Positions 26,039-34,615 of a stretch of DNA of 64,000 bases are shown in pieces. The notes beneath the pieces were generated by a model that made no database searches, was not told the DNA's origin, and worked only from the letters and a program-made list of their open reading frames with translations. A program made the position numbers and the translations under genes. Origin of the DNA: Ruminococcus turbiniformis (GTDB taxonomy: Bacteria > Bacillota > Clostridia > Lachnospirales > Lachnospiraceae); the NCBI RefSeq assembly GCF_020687545.1, contig NZ_JAJEQX010000014.1:28016-92015 (forward strand), in the 5' to 3' direction. Each line of letters starts with the position of its first letter. Within the stretch, counting starts at the first letter, position 1.

Positions 26039-28144
26039 CTATTTCAATGTGGAAAGCTTATCCGAGATCCGCTTCAAATCTGCTACGAGGTCATCATAAG
26101 GGAACCGGCAGTAAGCTTTCCCTTTGGACATCCCGTATGTCTCTGCAAAACTCTGTGAGTTCCAGGCGTCAAATGTTTTGGTGTAATTTCTCCTGGTGGC
26201 TTTCTCAATACAGACAACATGGAGCTTCTCATTGATATACGCTGTACAGCCGTTTATCTCAAGGCTTAAAAGAGGATCCCCTTCTCCCACAACTGGATTT
26301 ACCTGGTATCCTGCATCATTCAGTACAGTTTCAGCGGGTTCGTAGACTTTTAATCCTGCAATCTTATCCTCAAGTTCTTTTGCTTTTTTGTCCTTGTCCT
26401 CAAGCTGGGCCTCCCGCTCCTTCAATGCGTCTTTCACTTCTGACAATTCCCGGTTTGTTTCCGATAAGCGCTCCTGCATACTCCTAATGTTTTCCTCTGC
26501 TTCCGAGCGCGCCTGTTCTGCATCCCTGAGACGCCGTTCAAGCTCGGGGTCCGGCGCATTACGCTCATCTTGTTTTTCCTGTCTTGACTGTAAAGCCATG
26601 ACCATATGGTTGCGGTCTTTGATTTGTTCCCGTAATTCCTTGTTTTCCATGCGGAGGCTTGCGACAGTATCATTTAATTTCTCGATCTCTGCGGGGTCAG
26701 CTGAAGGGAGCTGAATCCCAAGGTCAGCCATTTCCTGCAATTCTTTAATCTCGTCCAATGTTTTAGAGACAGAATCATGTTCCCGCTTGATCTGTTCCAG
26801 CTGAATGTTTATACGGTCCTCCCGAAGGCTCAGGTCTGATTCGCGATCCTTGATCTCCATTTCTTTTTCAGACAGCTGGGCCTGCTTTTTCGTAATCGCC
26901 CCCTCTTTTTCGATCACTGTTTTCTCCCGATACTCGATTGCTTTCTGCGCAAGCGCTGTATGGCTTTCCTGGCTGGATATCCTTTCTTCCCGTTCGCCCA
27001 GTTCAGCTTCCTTGTCGGCAAAAGCGGCTTCTTTTTTCGCAAAGTCCTCCATCCTGCTTTCCAGGTTCTTTTTCGCGGACCTGTAATTGTCCCAACTGTT
27101 ATTCAGCTTCTGGCGCTCTGCCGCCATTGAATCCTGCACCTTCTTTATCTCATCCTGTCCGGATTTTAATGAAACAAGTGCATTGTCTACGGCTGTTTTT
27201 TTTCGATCAAGAAGTTTTTCCCGGAAATCCAGTTGATCCATTTGGATCTGGAATGCCCGCCGAAGGCTGGTATACATTTCCATCCCTTCTGCCTCAGGGA
27301 AGGACAGAGCTCTGCTACTGGGGGCCACATTATCGAAAGACTGTGCAGTTCCGAAAGCGCCGGATACATCAGCATTTTCCTGGAACGTATAGTGATCCTG
27401 GATCCCTGCACCAGTTTCCAGTTCCAAATTTTCGTTGCTTATTTGCGTGTCAGCGCTTGTGTCCGTATGTGTATCGACGCTAACGCTATCACCCAGGGAA
27501 GCAGTCTGAACGCCGCCTATAGATTTATCCACCACGTCTTCCCGTTTTTCTGGGATTTTTGTCGGTTTCTGCTTTTTTTCCTTTTCCGCGTTATCCTCAG
27601 ATATTAACATTGTAGTATTGCTGAGTGCGTCGGATAGTGCCATTGTATCATCGGCTCCATCCATGCGATGGCCCTGCTCTGGATCTGTGTTTCTGCTGGC
27701 CTCTTTTTCTGGGAGCACTTCTTCCCATTCCTTATATGTTCCGTTTTTGTCTGCAATATTCTGCAGAATGAAATCGACAAACTGTTCTGTTTTTTCCAGG
27801 ATCAAGCCTTGTGCATGGTCATCCGGTGTAGACGGGAACGGTACGTTTAAGCTGAATACGACTACTCCGTCGTGGGCGATGGAAATCATCCCTTCGATTT
27901 TACTTGCCATTTCAGTAGCAAATGCATTATTTTCTGCGTCATTTCCACCTCTGTCGCAATCCGCCCGGAGGGTAAGCAGATCCCCATCTGAAAATAACCT
28001 GAACTGGATCAGCGTATTGCCGGCATTACACGAGAATTCCAAATGTTTCTTATCTTTGGGCCATTTGAAGTTACTGAGACCTTCCTTTTTCTGGAGCATC
28101 GCATATGCCGCTTTATATGATTTTACTCTAGCTTCATTCGTCAT
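26039..28144 (-). CDS. large coiled-coil protein, unknown
   Basis: 701 residues, ATG with AGGAGG. The N-terminal 150 residues are a globular alpha/beta unit (FKWPKDKKHLEFSCNAGNTL, VFSLNVPFPSTPDDHAQG). A low-complexity stretch follows (150-290). Residues 300-590 are an almost uninterrupted coiled coil (EEKDKKAKELEDKIAGL-type heptads). The C-terminal 100 residues are a second globular unit (LEINGCTAYINEKLHVVCIE, FDAWNSQSFAETYGMSK). There is no Walker motif, so it is not a standard SMC. It overlaps the XRE gene by 11 bases. Its role could be structural, for example scaffolding DNA or the membrane protein next to it; this is inference. Confidence 0.7.
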   Translation of the reverse strand: MTNEARVKSYKAAYAMLQKKEGLSNFKWPKDKKHLEFSCNAGNTLIQFRLFSDGDLLTLRADCDRGGNDAENNAFATEMASKIEGMISIAHDGVVVFSLNVPFPSTPDDHAQGLILEKTEQFVDFILQNIADKNGTYKEWEEVLPEKEASRNTDPEQGHRMDGADDTMALSDALSNTTMLISEDNAEKEKKQKPTKIPEKREDVVDKSIGGVQTASLGDSVSVDTHTDTSADTQISNENLELETGAGIQDHYTFQENADVSGAFGTAQSFDNVAPSSRALSFPEAEGMEMYTSLRRAFQIQMDQLDFREKLLDRKKTAVDNALVSLKSGQDEIKKVQDSMAAERQKLNNSWDNYRSAKKNLESRMEDFAKKEAAFADKEAELGEREERISSQESHTALAQKAIEYREKTVIEKEGAITKKQAQLSEKEMEIKDRESDLSLREDRINIQLEQIKREHDSVSKTLDEIKELQEMADLGIQLPSADPAEIEKLNDTVASLRMENKELREQIKDRNHMVMALQSRQEKQDERNAPDPELERRLRDAEQARSEAEENIRSMQERLSETNRELSEVKDALKEREAQLEDKDKKAKELEDKIAGLKVYEPAETVLNDAGYQVNPVVGEGDPLLSLEINGCTAYINEKLHVVCIEKATRRNYTKTFDAWNSQSFAETYGMSKGKAYCRFPYDDLVADLKRISDKLSTLK

Positions 28145-28343
28145 TTTGGTTGATTCCTCCTATAATTTGAATATTTTCCGGTTCAATCCCGTACAAAGAG
28201 CATAGTTCCTGCTTCACGGGATCCCGAAGCCTAGTTTCACCATGTTCCCATCTGCTTACTGTGCTTTTGCTTACTCCTAATCGTTGTGCTACGTTTGACA
28301 ACGTATATCCTGCATTTACTCTAGCTGCCTTCAATGAAAACAA
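28134..28343 (-). CDS. XRE-family transcription regulator (small)
   Basis: 69 residues with a complete Cro/C1 helix-turn-helix (LKAARVNAGYTLSNVAQRLG, VSKSTVSRWEHGETRL). The start is TTG 28343, with AAGGAGG nine bases before. It overlaps the coiled-coil gene and heads that operon, so autoregulation is likely. Nothing but the DNA-binding unit is present. Confidence 0.8.
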   Translation of the reverse strand: MFSLKAARVNAGYTLSNVAQRLGVSKSTVSRWEHGETRLRDPVKQELCSLYGIEPENIQIIGGINQNDE

Positions 28344-28635
28344 AATATCACTTCCTCCTTCCTACTAATGCTTTTTCCAGGTATCAAGTATACTCCGTCC
28401 TGGACACGGCCGTATTTTAAGCACGGGACAAACCTGATGCTTTTGCCACAGGGTACGGTTTCTGTGAATGTTCCGGCTACAAGCAGGGATTGTCGCCGGC
28501 TATCTTAATATGGGAAATTTTCCCACCCCAAGAGATGCCATCAGATATACTGTGGATCTTCGGCGGATCCAGATCCGCCAATCTTTCAAGGGCACAGAAA
28601 AATGGGCAGCATAGAAGCTGTCCATTTTGTGATAA
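28344..28635. other. 292-base intergenic region with palindrome and hairpin
   Basis: Between the XRE gene and the metallopeptidase I see no gene. The region holds a minus-strand CCCATATT box (28507-28513), a degenerate palindrome ggcggatccagatccgcc (28562-28579), and a hairpin GGACAGC/GCTGCC (near 28602-28622) followed by ATTTTT that may terminate metallopeptidase transcription. Confidence 0.5.
28565..28576. repeat. GGATCC(A/C)GATCC palindrome, degenerate copy 3
   Basis: One base differs from the 12-bp core; the outer palindrome GGC/GCC is kept. Confidence 0.45.
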
Positions 28636-30039
28636 TTATAATGCAAAAATCAACTGTCCATCTGGTTCCTGTTGAAAAATCGGGGAGCAGACGTTTTTTT
28701 TCAGCCGTCCTTTCCAAGCCAGGGTGATTTCTGTATCTTCCTTTCCCCAGCCAGGTTCATGGAAGAAATTTTCTGCCTTCAGTGTGTAGAACAGCTGATC
28801 AAACAGTTCGTTGAATATTTCACGTTCCTCCCCTTGCGGAATTGCGCAGGCTCTCTGGTTTTCATATTGGAATACATAAGTATCTGCGTGGGCGAAAAGG
28901 TAGTCTGACGTATAACCAAGTGTATCCTTAACGTAACAGGCAAAAGCCCGTGCAAACATTTCCTGTACGCTTGACCAGTATCCATAAGCATCTTTTTTAA
29001 AATGACGATCGAATTGTCTCGATCCCCGAAAATAATCCGTTTCATTCCCGGAAGCATCTCTCTGAAGTGAACTGCACAGGGTACAAAACACAGCCGGGAG
29101 TTTCCCTTTTTCTGCTGATGTGCTTGCAAGAAGGGTGTCATGTATCCCGTAAAATCTTGCGAGCATGTTGTCCAATGCATGCCCCCATTCGTGGGCGGTG
29201 CAGCCTGCCCCATGGATCTTAGTCAGGTTAATAACCTTTCTAGTGCATTCGTAATGGGCACATGTCCCAGATGTTCCCCGTGAGCCAAAGGCCATGGCAA
29301 GCTTCCCGTCAAAAGCAATATCCTTGTCACTGATCTGCAGGGCAATTGCAAGGTCTTTAAGGGCATCAAAGCAGTAGTCCATGGAATACTGCCGATCTTT
29401 CTGTGACATCCAGTTCCCGAACTGTACGCCACGGAAATGGAATACTCTCTGCCATGCATGGTCATCAATATGGACTCCATGCCGGAAGTCTTCCCCTTCC
29501 CGTGTAACGTGTGACAGCTGGGGCGGAACGAACGCAACCTTTTTTCGATCTGGTTTTTTCCGCTTTTCAAATGGGAATCCTGTTATGCGTACATTGTTTT
29601 GCATGTCTGCAATCCTGTATTTGCTGTAGACAATCCTTTCCGCAAACGTATGCCTGTATCCGTAATGGTCTCCGAACTCATCCCTGGCGATTTCATAGAA
29701 ATTCACGACACCATCCATATCGGTAACTGCCATAGCTGCTTTCCGAACCTTAAGGGCCATACGTGTATATGCAGTACGGACCTCCATCAGGTCGTCTCCG
29801 TCAAACACCCGTGGAACCGGCATGATTTTCCTACGGATGGAACGCTGCCAGAAGGCAATAAAGGGATCCATCCCGCCTGTTACCTGTTTTTTTGCGTCTG
29901 GCAACGGCCAGAGGACATCCCGTTTAATATATTCCATCAATTCTTCTTCGGTATAATCCGCCAGGTCAAAGTCTTCCCTCCACAAGTCTTTTCTAGCTCC
30001 GCCAATTCTTTCTCCAAAATCAACAATTTTTTTTGCCAT
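28636..30039 (-). CDS. zinc metallopeptidase-like protein (LPD1-like, HEWGH)
   Basis: 467 residues from ATG 30039 (AGGAGG upstream). The hallmark is GAGCTAHEWGHALDNMLARF near 283, an HExxH-type zinc site, within a domain resembling the large-polyvalent-protein metallopeptidases of mobile elements. The segment AFGSRGTSGTCAHYECTRKV precedes it. The N-terminal 60 residues are charged. There is no signal peptide, so it acts inside the cell, or is transferred. LPD proteins are known as domains of conjugated multi-domain effectors; here the peptidase stands alone. Substrate unknown. A terminator and CCATATT box separate it from the upstream gene. Confidence 0.75.
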   Translation of the reverse strand: MAKKIVDFGERIGGARKDLWREDFDLADYTEEELMEYIKRDVLWPLPDAKKQVTGGMDPFIAFWQRSIRRKIMPVPRVFDGDDLMEVRTAYTRMALKVRKAAMAVTDMDGVVNFYEIARDEFGDHYGYRHTFAERIVYSKYRIADMQNNVRITGFPFEKRKKPDRKKVAFVPPQLSHVTREGEDFRHGVHIDDHAWQRVFHFRGVQFGNWMSQKDRQYSMDYCFDALKDLAIALQISDKDIAFDGKLAMAFGSRGTSGTCAHYECTRKVINLTKIHGAGCTAHEWGHALDNMLARFYGIHDTLLASTSAEKGKLPAVFCTLCSSLQRDASGNETDYFRGSRQFDRHFKKDAYGYWSSVQEMFARAFACYVKDTLGYTSDYLFAHADTYVFQYENQRACAIPQGEEREIFNELFDQLFYTLKAENFFHEPGWGKEDTEITLAWKGRLKKNVCSPIFQQEPDGQLIFAL

Positions 30040-30073
30040 ATAAATATTCCTCCTCTTTTCATAATTCAAAAAG

Positions 30074-30080
30074 AATATGG
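30074..30080 (-). promoter_or_regulatory. CCATATT box before the metallopeptidase
   Basis: The box is 35 bases from the start codon, directly after the terminator of the preceding gene. It is one of the clearest terminator-box-SD-start arrays. Confidence 0.55.
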
Positions 30081-30090
30081 AAATTATGGA

Positions 30091-30122
30091 TAAAAAAAGC
30101 CACAGATAAATCCATGGCTTTT
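30091..30122 (-). terminator. terminator after the 184-residue gene
   Basis: AAAGCCA pairs with TGGCTTT, followed by a run of seven T on the minus strand. Confidence 0.7.
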
Positions 30123-30143
30123 CCGATTTTGGGAACCGTATTC

Positions 30144-30698
30144 CTATGCTGCGGAATGTGAGGCAAGGCGCGTCGAGGGCCCTGTAATTACCGACATGAT
30201 ATCACCGAGGCAGTCCCCGTAAATGTCACCGGCTGCAGATCTCCAAATTCCATTGTCCCAGATATCCCCGTTATTCTGGATCCATGTACCATTCCGGTAC
30301 TCCATATTCGTTAATTTATATCCGATGTCAATAATGATTGCCTGGTTAAAGACATCTTCTAAGAATTTATCTTTTCCTTTTTCAAATAACGTATGGAGGA
30401 ACTCCCCTGCAGAGTCTGCATAAATAGAATCCATCCGTTTAGTTTCTGCTTCCTTATCCGACTCAGGGATGATACGGGAATAAAATACACTGTACATTAG
30501 ATACATGGCACCATTCCCTACTTCAGTGATTACTTTCAGGAAATTATTTTTGTATTTCTCATACTCTGGGTCCATGGATTTGATTTCAGCCCTGAATTTC
30601 CCACCGCTCAGGGAAACTACAACTTCCGCTGACATTCCTTTCCGGTTTTCTTCAAACAGCTGATATTTCTTTTCCCATACCTCAATATCAAATTTCAT
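30144..30698 (-). CDS. hypothetical protein
   Basis: 184 residues from ATG 30698 (GGGAGG upstream; the frame is open further but unsupported). It begins MKFDIEVWEKKYQLFEENRK. Beta strands come first (AEVVVSLSGGKFRAEIKSMD), helices in the middle, and the end carries the repeated phrase NGTWIQNNGDIWDNGIWRSA. It is cytoplasmic, with no recognised family. Flanked by terminators on both sides, it is monocistronic. Confidence 0.65.
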   Translation of the reverse strand: MKFDIEVWEKKYQLFEENRKGMSAEVVVSLSGGKFRAEIKSMDPEYEKYKNNFLKVITEVGNGAMYLMYSVFYSRIIPESDKEAETKRMDSIYADSAGEFLHTLFEKGKDKFLEDVFNQAIIIDIGYKLTNMEYRNGTWIQNNGDIWDNGIWRSAAGDIYGDCLGDIMSVITGPSTRLASHSAA

Positions 30699-30774
30699 TC
30701 CCGTCCCTCCCTTCGGGTAAGATGGAAAACGATCCTTTTTTTCATATTGACTCCTCCTTTTTTTAATCACTGGT

Positions 30775-30781
30775 AATATGA
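30775..30781 (-). promoter_or_regulatory. TCATATT box before the 184-residue gene
   Basis: The box lies 77 bases before the chosen start. An AGGAGG with a short frame (ATG 30745) lies closer and could encode a leader. Confidence 0.35.
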
Positions 30782-30792
30782 AAAAAAACGCC

Positions 30793-30828
30793 AAAAAAAA
30801 GACACCACAGTGTTGTGGTGCCTTTTTT
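30793..30828. terminator. bidirectional terminator after the 72-residue gene
   Basis: GACACCACA/TGTGGTGCC stem with A-run to the left and T-run to the right. Confidence 0.8.
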
Positions 30829-30829
30829 A

Positions 30830-31048
30830 TTAAGCGAAAAGTTCCATCTGGATCATCGCAGGCTTCTTCTGTCCTGTTGTCTCCTGCCCTTGAGTTTCAT
30901 GATGTGTTTCTGGCAGGTATTTCATGTGCCCTGTCTTCATATAATTTAATGATTCTTCTACGGTCGGATAACTCCTTGTCCCTTCCTCTGTCGGCACCCC
31001 AAAGATACACAACAATAAAGCCGCTTCGTTGATTGTAAGTTCGCCCAT
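30830..31048 (-). CDS. 72-residue protein ending in a clamp-binding-like motif
   Basis: Start ATG 31048, AGGAGG eight bases before. The N-terminal half is a small helical unit (GELTINEAALLLCIFGVPTE) and the middle is hydrophilic. The last residues are KKPAMIQMELFA. The string QMELF fits the bacterial beta-clamp-binding consensus (QLxLF type) and is placed at a flexible C-terminus, as in many clamp partners. An IS200/IS605 element is inserted about 80 bases upstream of the start. The clamp partner idea is inference; the element encodes its own clamp at 36980. Confidence 0.6.
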   Translation of the reverse strand: MGELTINEAALLLCIFGVPTEEGTRSYPTVEESLNYMKTGHMKYLPETHHETQGQETTGQKKPAMIQMELFA

Positions 31049-31132
31049 AATGATTTCCTCCTTTTTTCATATATTGATACATGAAAATTGGGAAATTTCT
31101 GTTTTTTTGATACAGGGCGGTGTTCACGCGTG

Positions 31133-31455
31133 AACTACTCACGACTGAAGTCGCGAGCTTCCAAGGCATAATGCACCCACGTTTTTAAGTGCCAGTGCAC
31201 ATGCGTTGTCTTTCCTGCTTCATTTGCCTGATGCCTGCCTTTTGGGCAGGGCTTACTCCAGCTCTCTGTACCGGACTTCCGGGTACAGTCTGCGTTTCCG
31301 CAGTGCAGGCTTAGCGGGTTTCCCCACGGCTCCCACGGTTCCCCGAGGTACCATTTCCAGGTTTACGAGTGACAGAATCTAAGGTTTACGGGCTTCTATG
31401 TTTGGTTAACAGGTAGCAGATCCCTGAATCACTCCAGGCAGCAAACTGGAAGTTT
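31133..31455 (-). ncRNA. putative omega-RNA / right-end region of the IS
   Basis: About 320 noncoding bases between the tnpB stop and the right end. They contain several strong hairpins (e.g. around gcctgccttttgggcagggc) and end in the terminal hairpin. By analogy with TnpB systems the guide would be the adjacent flank, beginning GCGTGAACACCGCC on the minus strand. Confidence 0.5.
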
Positions 31456-32763
31456 TTATGCTGCGACAGAGACCCCGGCTTCCCCCAGGAGCCGTATCCC
31501 TTCCGCAAGGATGTTGTCTTTCGCGTTGATATCCCGGTCATGGTACGTGCCGCATTCCGGGCACGTCCATTGGCGGACGCCAAGGTCTTTGACTTCCCTG
31601 TTCCTGTACCCACAGCAGGAACAGACCTGGCTGGAGGGGTACCAGCGGCTTACCTGTATGAAATATTTCCCCTGGCGCTCCAGCTTATACTTCACCATCG
31701 TAAGGAACTGCCCCCAGGACACGGAGGAGACCTCATTTGAAAGATGCTGGTTTTTTACCATGCCACGGATGTTTAGGTCCTCACAGCAGAAGGCGGAGCA
31801 GCTGTCCGCGATGCGGCGGCTCAGCTTATGCTGGAAGTCCTTCCTCTGGTCCGCGATCTTCCGCTGCTCTGCGGCTACCTTGCGCCTTGCCTTTTCCCAG
31901 TTCCTGGAGCCGGTATGGGTTTTCTGGTCATACTTCTTCCGGGACAGGGATTTCTGCAGGCGTCGCAGCCGTTTCTCATGTTTGCGGATCCACCTTGGGT
32001 TTGGGATTTCCTTTTCCCAGCCCTGGCTGCCGATTACGGCAAAAAGCTTCAGGCCCATGTCCGCCGCCAGGACATCCTGGATAGACACCTGCACCATCTT
32101 GGCCGGCGATGTTATGACAGTTTCCAGCTGCAGGGAAACTGTGTAGCGGTCCCCCTTCTTCTTGACCGTTGCGGCAAGGATGGACGTCCCATGTGGGACA
32201 AGTGTTTGGAGGGTCTGCTTCCTGGGCAACACAAAACGCACCAGGCCGATTTTGGGAAGCCGGATGTATGGGAGTCCGTCCGCCTCTTCCAGCCGGATGT
32301 TGCCGTTGGTCTGCTTCGTGGTGTAGGAATTCCCCGCCGGCTTCCATTTGGAGGCGAACTTCGGGAATGCCGCCCGGCCACTGAAAAAGTTTTTATAGGC
32401 AGCATCGACGTGCTCCACGGCGGATTCCAGGGCGAATTTATCGGAAAGCTGCAGGAATCCAAACTCTTTCCTGAGTTCCGGGAAGTGCTTGGATTTATAT
32501 TCGTTCACGGACAGGGTTCCTTTTGTTTCCTCATAATAAGCGATGCGGTCATTCAGGTACCGGTTGCGCATAAAGCGGGCGTTGCCGATCTGCTGCGCAA
32601 GGCTTTGCCGCTGGCCCGCATCCGGGACCAGTTCGAGGACCAGCCCGTAGTCATGCACCATGCAGCCGTAAGGCTCCAGGGCTTTGTTTTTAGCCTCCGT
32701 GATATGATAAGCACGGCCGGAAAATATAAAAATATCACCGTTTTTTGTTGCGGTCACTGCCAT
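31456..32763 (-). CDS. tnpB: TnpB RNA-guided nuclease of IS200/IS605
   Basis: 435 residues, full length. N-terminal helical domain (MHDYGL-type start, GNARFMRNRYLNDRIAYYEE). The RuvC domain has Asp in VLAADMGLKLFAVIG near 235, Glu in FCCEDLNIRGMV near 328 and Asp in YHDRDINAKDNILAEG near 410. Zinc ribbon CSCCGYRN and CPECGTYHD. TnpB proteins are small RNA-guided DNA endonucleases that preserve the element by cutting empty donor sites. All catalytic residues are present, so it should be active. It starts within tnpA's last codons. Confidence 0.92.
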   Translation of the reverse strand: MAVTATKNGDIFIFSGRAYHITEAKNKALEPYGCMVHDYGLVLELVPDAGQRQSLAQQIGNARFMRNRYLNDRIAYYEETKGTLSVNEYKSKHFPELRKEFGFLQLSDKFALESAVEHVDAAYKNFFSGRAAFPKFASKWKPAGNSYTTKQTNGNIRLEEADGLPYIRLPKIGLVRFVLPRKQTLQTLVPHGTSILAATVKKKGDRYTVSLQLETVITSPAKMVQVSIQDVLAADMGLKLFAVIGSQGWEKEIPNPRWIRKHEKRLRRLQKSLSRKKYDQKTHTGSRNWEKARRKVAAEQRKIADQRKDFQHKLSRRIADSCSAFCCEDLNIRGMVKNQHLSNEVSSVSWGQFLTMVKYKLERQGKYFIQVSRWYPSSQVCSCCGYRNREVKDLGVRQWTCPECGTYHDRDINAKDNILAEGIRLLGEAGVSVAA

Positions 32764-33202
32764 TATGTGGTTCTCCTTCCTGGCTGTTGATGTATGCTTC
32801 CACCTGAGCGGCGCTCCGTTCGCTGACAGTCACGACAAAATAAGACGGGTTCCATAAATGCCCGCCCCAGAGGGAACGCTTTAATTCCGGGTGCTCCATG
32901 AACAGCCACCTTGCCGTATTTCCTTTCAGGATCTTAATGGCATCGGAAAGGCGCAGCTGCGGCTTGCAGCTGGCAAGGATGTGGATATGGTCAGGCATAA
33001 CTTCCATGGCAAGGCAGTCCATCTGCAGGCTTTTCATAGTATCAAAAAGATGGCGCTTTGTTTCCACGGCGATATTGCCGGTAAGGACTGGCTTACGGTA
33101 CTTGGTCACCCAGACAATATGGTATTGTAAAAGGTAGACGTATCCTCTACCATGCGTAACGTCAACATTTTCAGTAAAAATAAGTTTTCTATCCATATAC
33201 AT
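32735..33202 (-). CDS. tnpA: TnpA Y1 transposase of IS200/IS605
   Basis: 155 residues. HUH motif MPDHIHILASCKP near 70 and catalytic Tyr in the helix WNPSYFVVTVSERSA. The N-terminal strand YLLQYHIVWVTKYRKPVLTG is the family signature. It catalyses peel-and-paste transposition of single-stranded DNA using the end hairpins. A start at MDRKLIF two codons later is also possible; neither has a strong ribosome site, consistent with low expression of transposases. Confidence 0.92.
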   Translation of the reverse strand: MYMDRKLIFTENVDVTHGRGYVYLLQYHIVWVTKYRKPVLTGNIAVETKRHLFDTMKSLQMDCLAMEVMPDHIHILASCKPQLRLSDAIKILKGNTARWLFMEHPELKRSLWGGHLWNPSYFVVTVSERSAAQVEAYINSQEGEPHNGSDRNKKR

Positions 33203-33328
33203 AGTATACCATATGCAGTGCAGGCGAACAAGTGTTTTGCTCTTAATATTTTCTTAAACAAAAGGCGGCTTACTCACGACTAAAGTCACGAGTGTGCGCC
33301 GCCTATATCATCAATGCCACGCGCGTCT

Positions 33329-34012
33329 TCAGATTTCGCTTTTTCTGCGGTCCAAAGCCTTTTCTTTCTCAAATGTGCGGATTGCTTCCTCATTTGCCTT
33401 AATATAAGAATGGGAGATATAATTTTCCCACGCAAGTAAATAGGTAACCGCTTCATCTAAGAAGGTGAAAAAATCACCATCCGACAGGTTAATGCTCGCT
33501 TTCTTCTCACATACAAATGAACCGCTCTTGATTTTTGTTCCCCCTGTATTCTTGTTGATCTCTTTGATCCCCTTCCCATTTTGGATCGTCACTGTCCATG
33601 GATAATTCTTGGTAATTAGCTGGTCTCCCTGTTTGAAAGAGCCCTGGCGGCAAATTTGTATGGATCGGGCAGTTGCATAGCCATCTTTGTCTACAGGCCC
33701 GAATATTTTCTGTCCGTTCCCTGAAAACTGATAGTTGTTCCGTTTCAGTATTGCCTCATAATAGAGTTCCTTAAGTTCAGAAGGGGTAATATTTTCCTGT
33801 ACAAATACGGAAGGCTTCACGCTATAATTCACCACATTGATTCCGATCAGCGAAGCCGGGAGATACTGCCCATTCTTATCTTTTTCGGTACGGGCTTTCC
33901 TGTGGAGGAAGGATCCCTTTCCCGCCTGCGGGTATTGCAGCTTATTGATCAGTTCAATGACTGCCTTATTGTTGACATGGCAGCTCATCTGCCTTGGATT
34001 TGTGTTTTTCAT
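33329..34012 (-). CDS. hypothetical protein
   Basis: 227 residues beginning MKNTNPRQMSCHVNNKAVIE. Mixed alpha/beta with several strands (QLITKNYPWTVTIQNGKGIK, GSFVCEKKASINLSDGDFFT) and a C-terminal amphipathic basic helix (AIRTFEKEKALDRRKSEI). The middle segment IFGPVDKDGYATARSIQICR contains a KDGYA string seen in many DNA-processing proteins but is not diagnostic. It overlaps the signal peptidase stop by four bases, so the two are co-translated. No family is recognised. The IS at 31130-33293 lies just downstream. Confidence 0.7.
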   Translation of the reverse strand: MKNTNPRQMSCHVNNKAVIELINKLQYPQAGKGSFLHRKARTEKDKNGQYLPASLIGINVVNYSVKPSVFVQENITPSELKELYYEAILKRNNYQFSGNGQKIFGPVDKDGYATARSIQICRQGSFKQGDQLITKNYPWTVTIQNGKGIKEINKNTGGTKIKSGSFVCEKKASINLSDGDFFTFLDEAVTYLLAWENYISHSYIKANEEAIRTFEKEKALDRRKSEI

Positions 34013-34524
34013 CGCGGCTCTCCTTTCATACCCAAAAATTTAAAATCGCTGAGTGGGAGGACCTGCACCGCCGCAATAGCCTCCACTTGATTTTTTGCTA
34101 CATATTTATCATCCCAGTACCTGCTGTCGAGTGAATTTGTCCTGTTATCTCCCAGGACGAAATAGCTGTCATCAGGGACCTGGTATACTCCGTAATCATT
34201 GGAAAGGACCATGCAGAAACTGTCATCTAGGTTTTTACCGTCTGCATACACTTCCCCATTTTTAATTTCTATGGTTTCTCCCGGAAGCCCAATCACCCTT
34301 TTGATGTAAAGCTGTGAGGGATCATCTGGAAACCGGAAAATGATAATGTCGTACCTCTCGACCTGATCTTTCCCTAGCCGGTTCCCTATCAGAAGGCCAT
34401 TTGTCTGGATGGTTGGCTCCATGCTTCCTGATGGGATATACGCCCATAACAGGACCAACCGGTTCAACAGAATACACCCCAGCAACAGGAACAGGAAAAA
34501 TACAGTTTTTGTTTTTTTCAACAT
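34009..34524 (-). CDS. lepB: signal peptidase I
   Basis: 171 residues. N-terminal membrane anchor (VFFLFLLLGCILLNRLVLLW), nucleophile Ser in YIPSGSMEPTIQTNG near 33 and general-base Lys in LYIKRVIGLPGETIE near 75. The C-terminal box is YFVLGDNRTNSLDSRYWDD. This is a typical Gram-positive SipS-type enzyme that removes signal peptides on the outer face. As an element gene it could process proteins exported by the element's own SecYE. It is translationally coupled to the 227-residue protein. Confidence 0.93.
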   Translation of the reverse strand: MLKKTKTVFFLFLLLGCILLNRLVLLWAYIPSGSMEPTIQTNGLLIGNRLGKDQVERYDIIIFRFPDDPSQLYIKRVIGLPGETIEIKNGEVYADGKNLDDSFCMVLSNDYGVYQVPDDSYFVLGDNRTNSLDSRYWDDKYVAKNQVEAIAAVQVLPLSDFKFLGMKGEPR

Positions 34525-34574
34525 GATTCACCTCACATATAGAGTACTCCATACTTTCATTTCCCGTTTTCTGC

Positions 34575-34613
34575 AGACGAAAAGCAGGCCATTCCTGGTC
34601 TGCTTTTCCGTCT
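34575..34613. terminator. terminator after radC
   Basis: A 12-bp stem (GACGAAAAGCAG with CTGCTTTTCCGTC, one bulge) sits three bases after the radC stop. T-stretches lie inside the arms. Confidence 0.65.
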
Positions 34614-34615
34614 GG

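Larger units (their letters stand above)
31130..33293 (-). mobile_element. complete IS200/IS605-family element (tnpA + tnpB)
   Basis: Both ends carry subterminal imperfect hairpins: right end about 31138-31157 (CTCACGACTGAAGTCGCGAG) and left end about 33272-33292 (CTCACGACTAAAGTCACGAG). tnpA and tnpB overlap by 29 bases. The right end reads TAGTTCAC on the minus strand, the same terminus as at 47468 and in the 162-bp repeats. The left hairpin sits inside a GGCGGC/GCCGCC inverted repeat with a T-rich tail (33263-33304) that looks like a terminator of the 227-residue gene. Confidence 0.85.

Noticed and set aside
31511..32790. Long plus-strand frames opposite tnpB (up to 320 codons)
   Set aside because: They are shadows of the G+C-rich tnpB with no family features.
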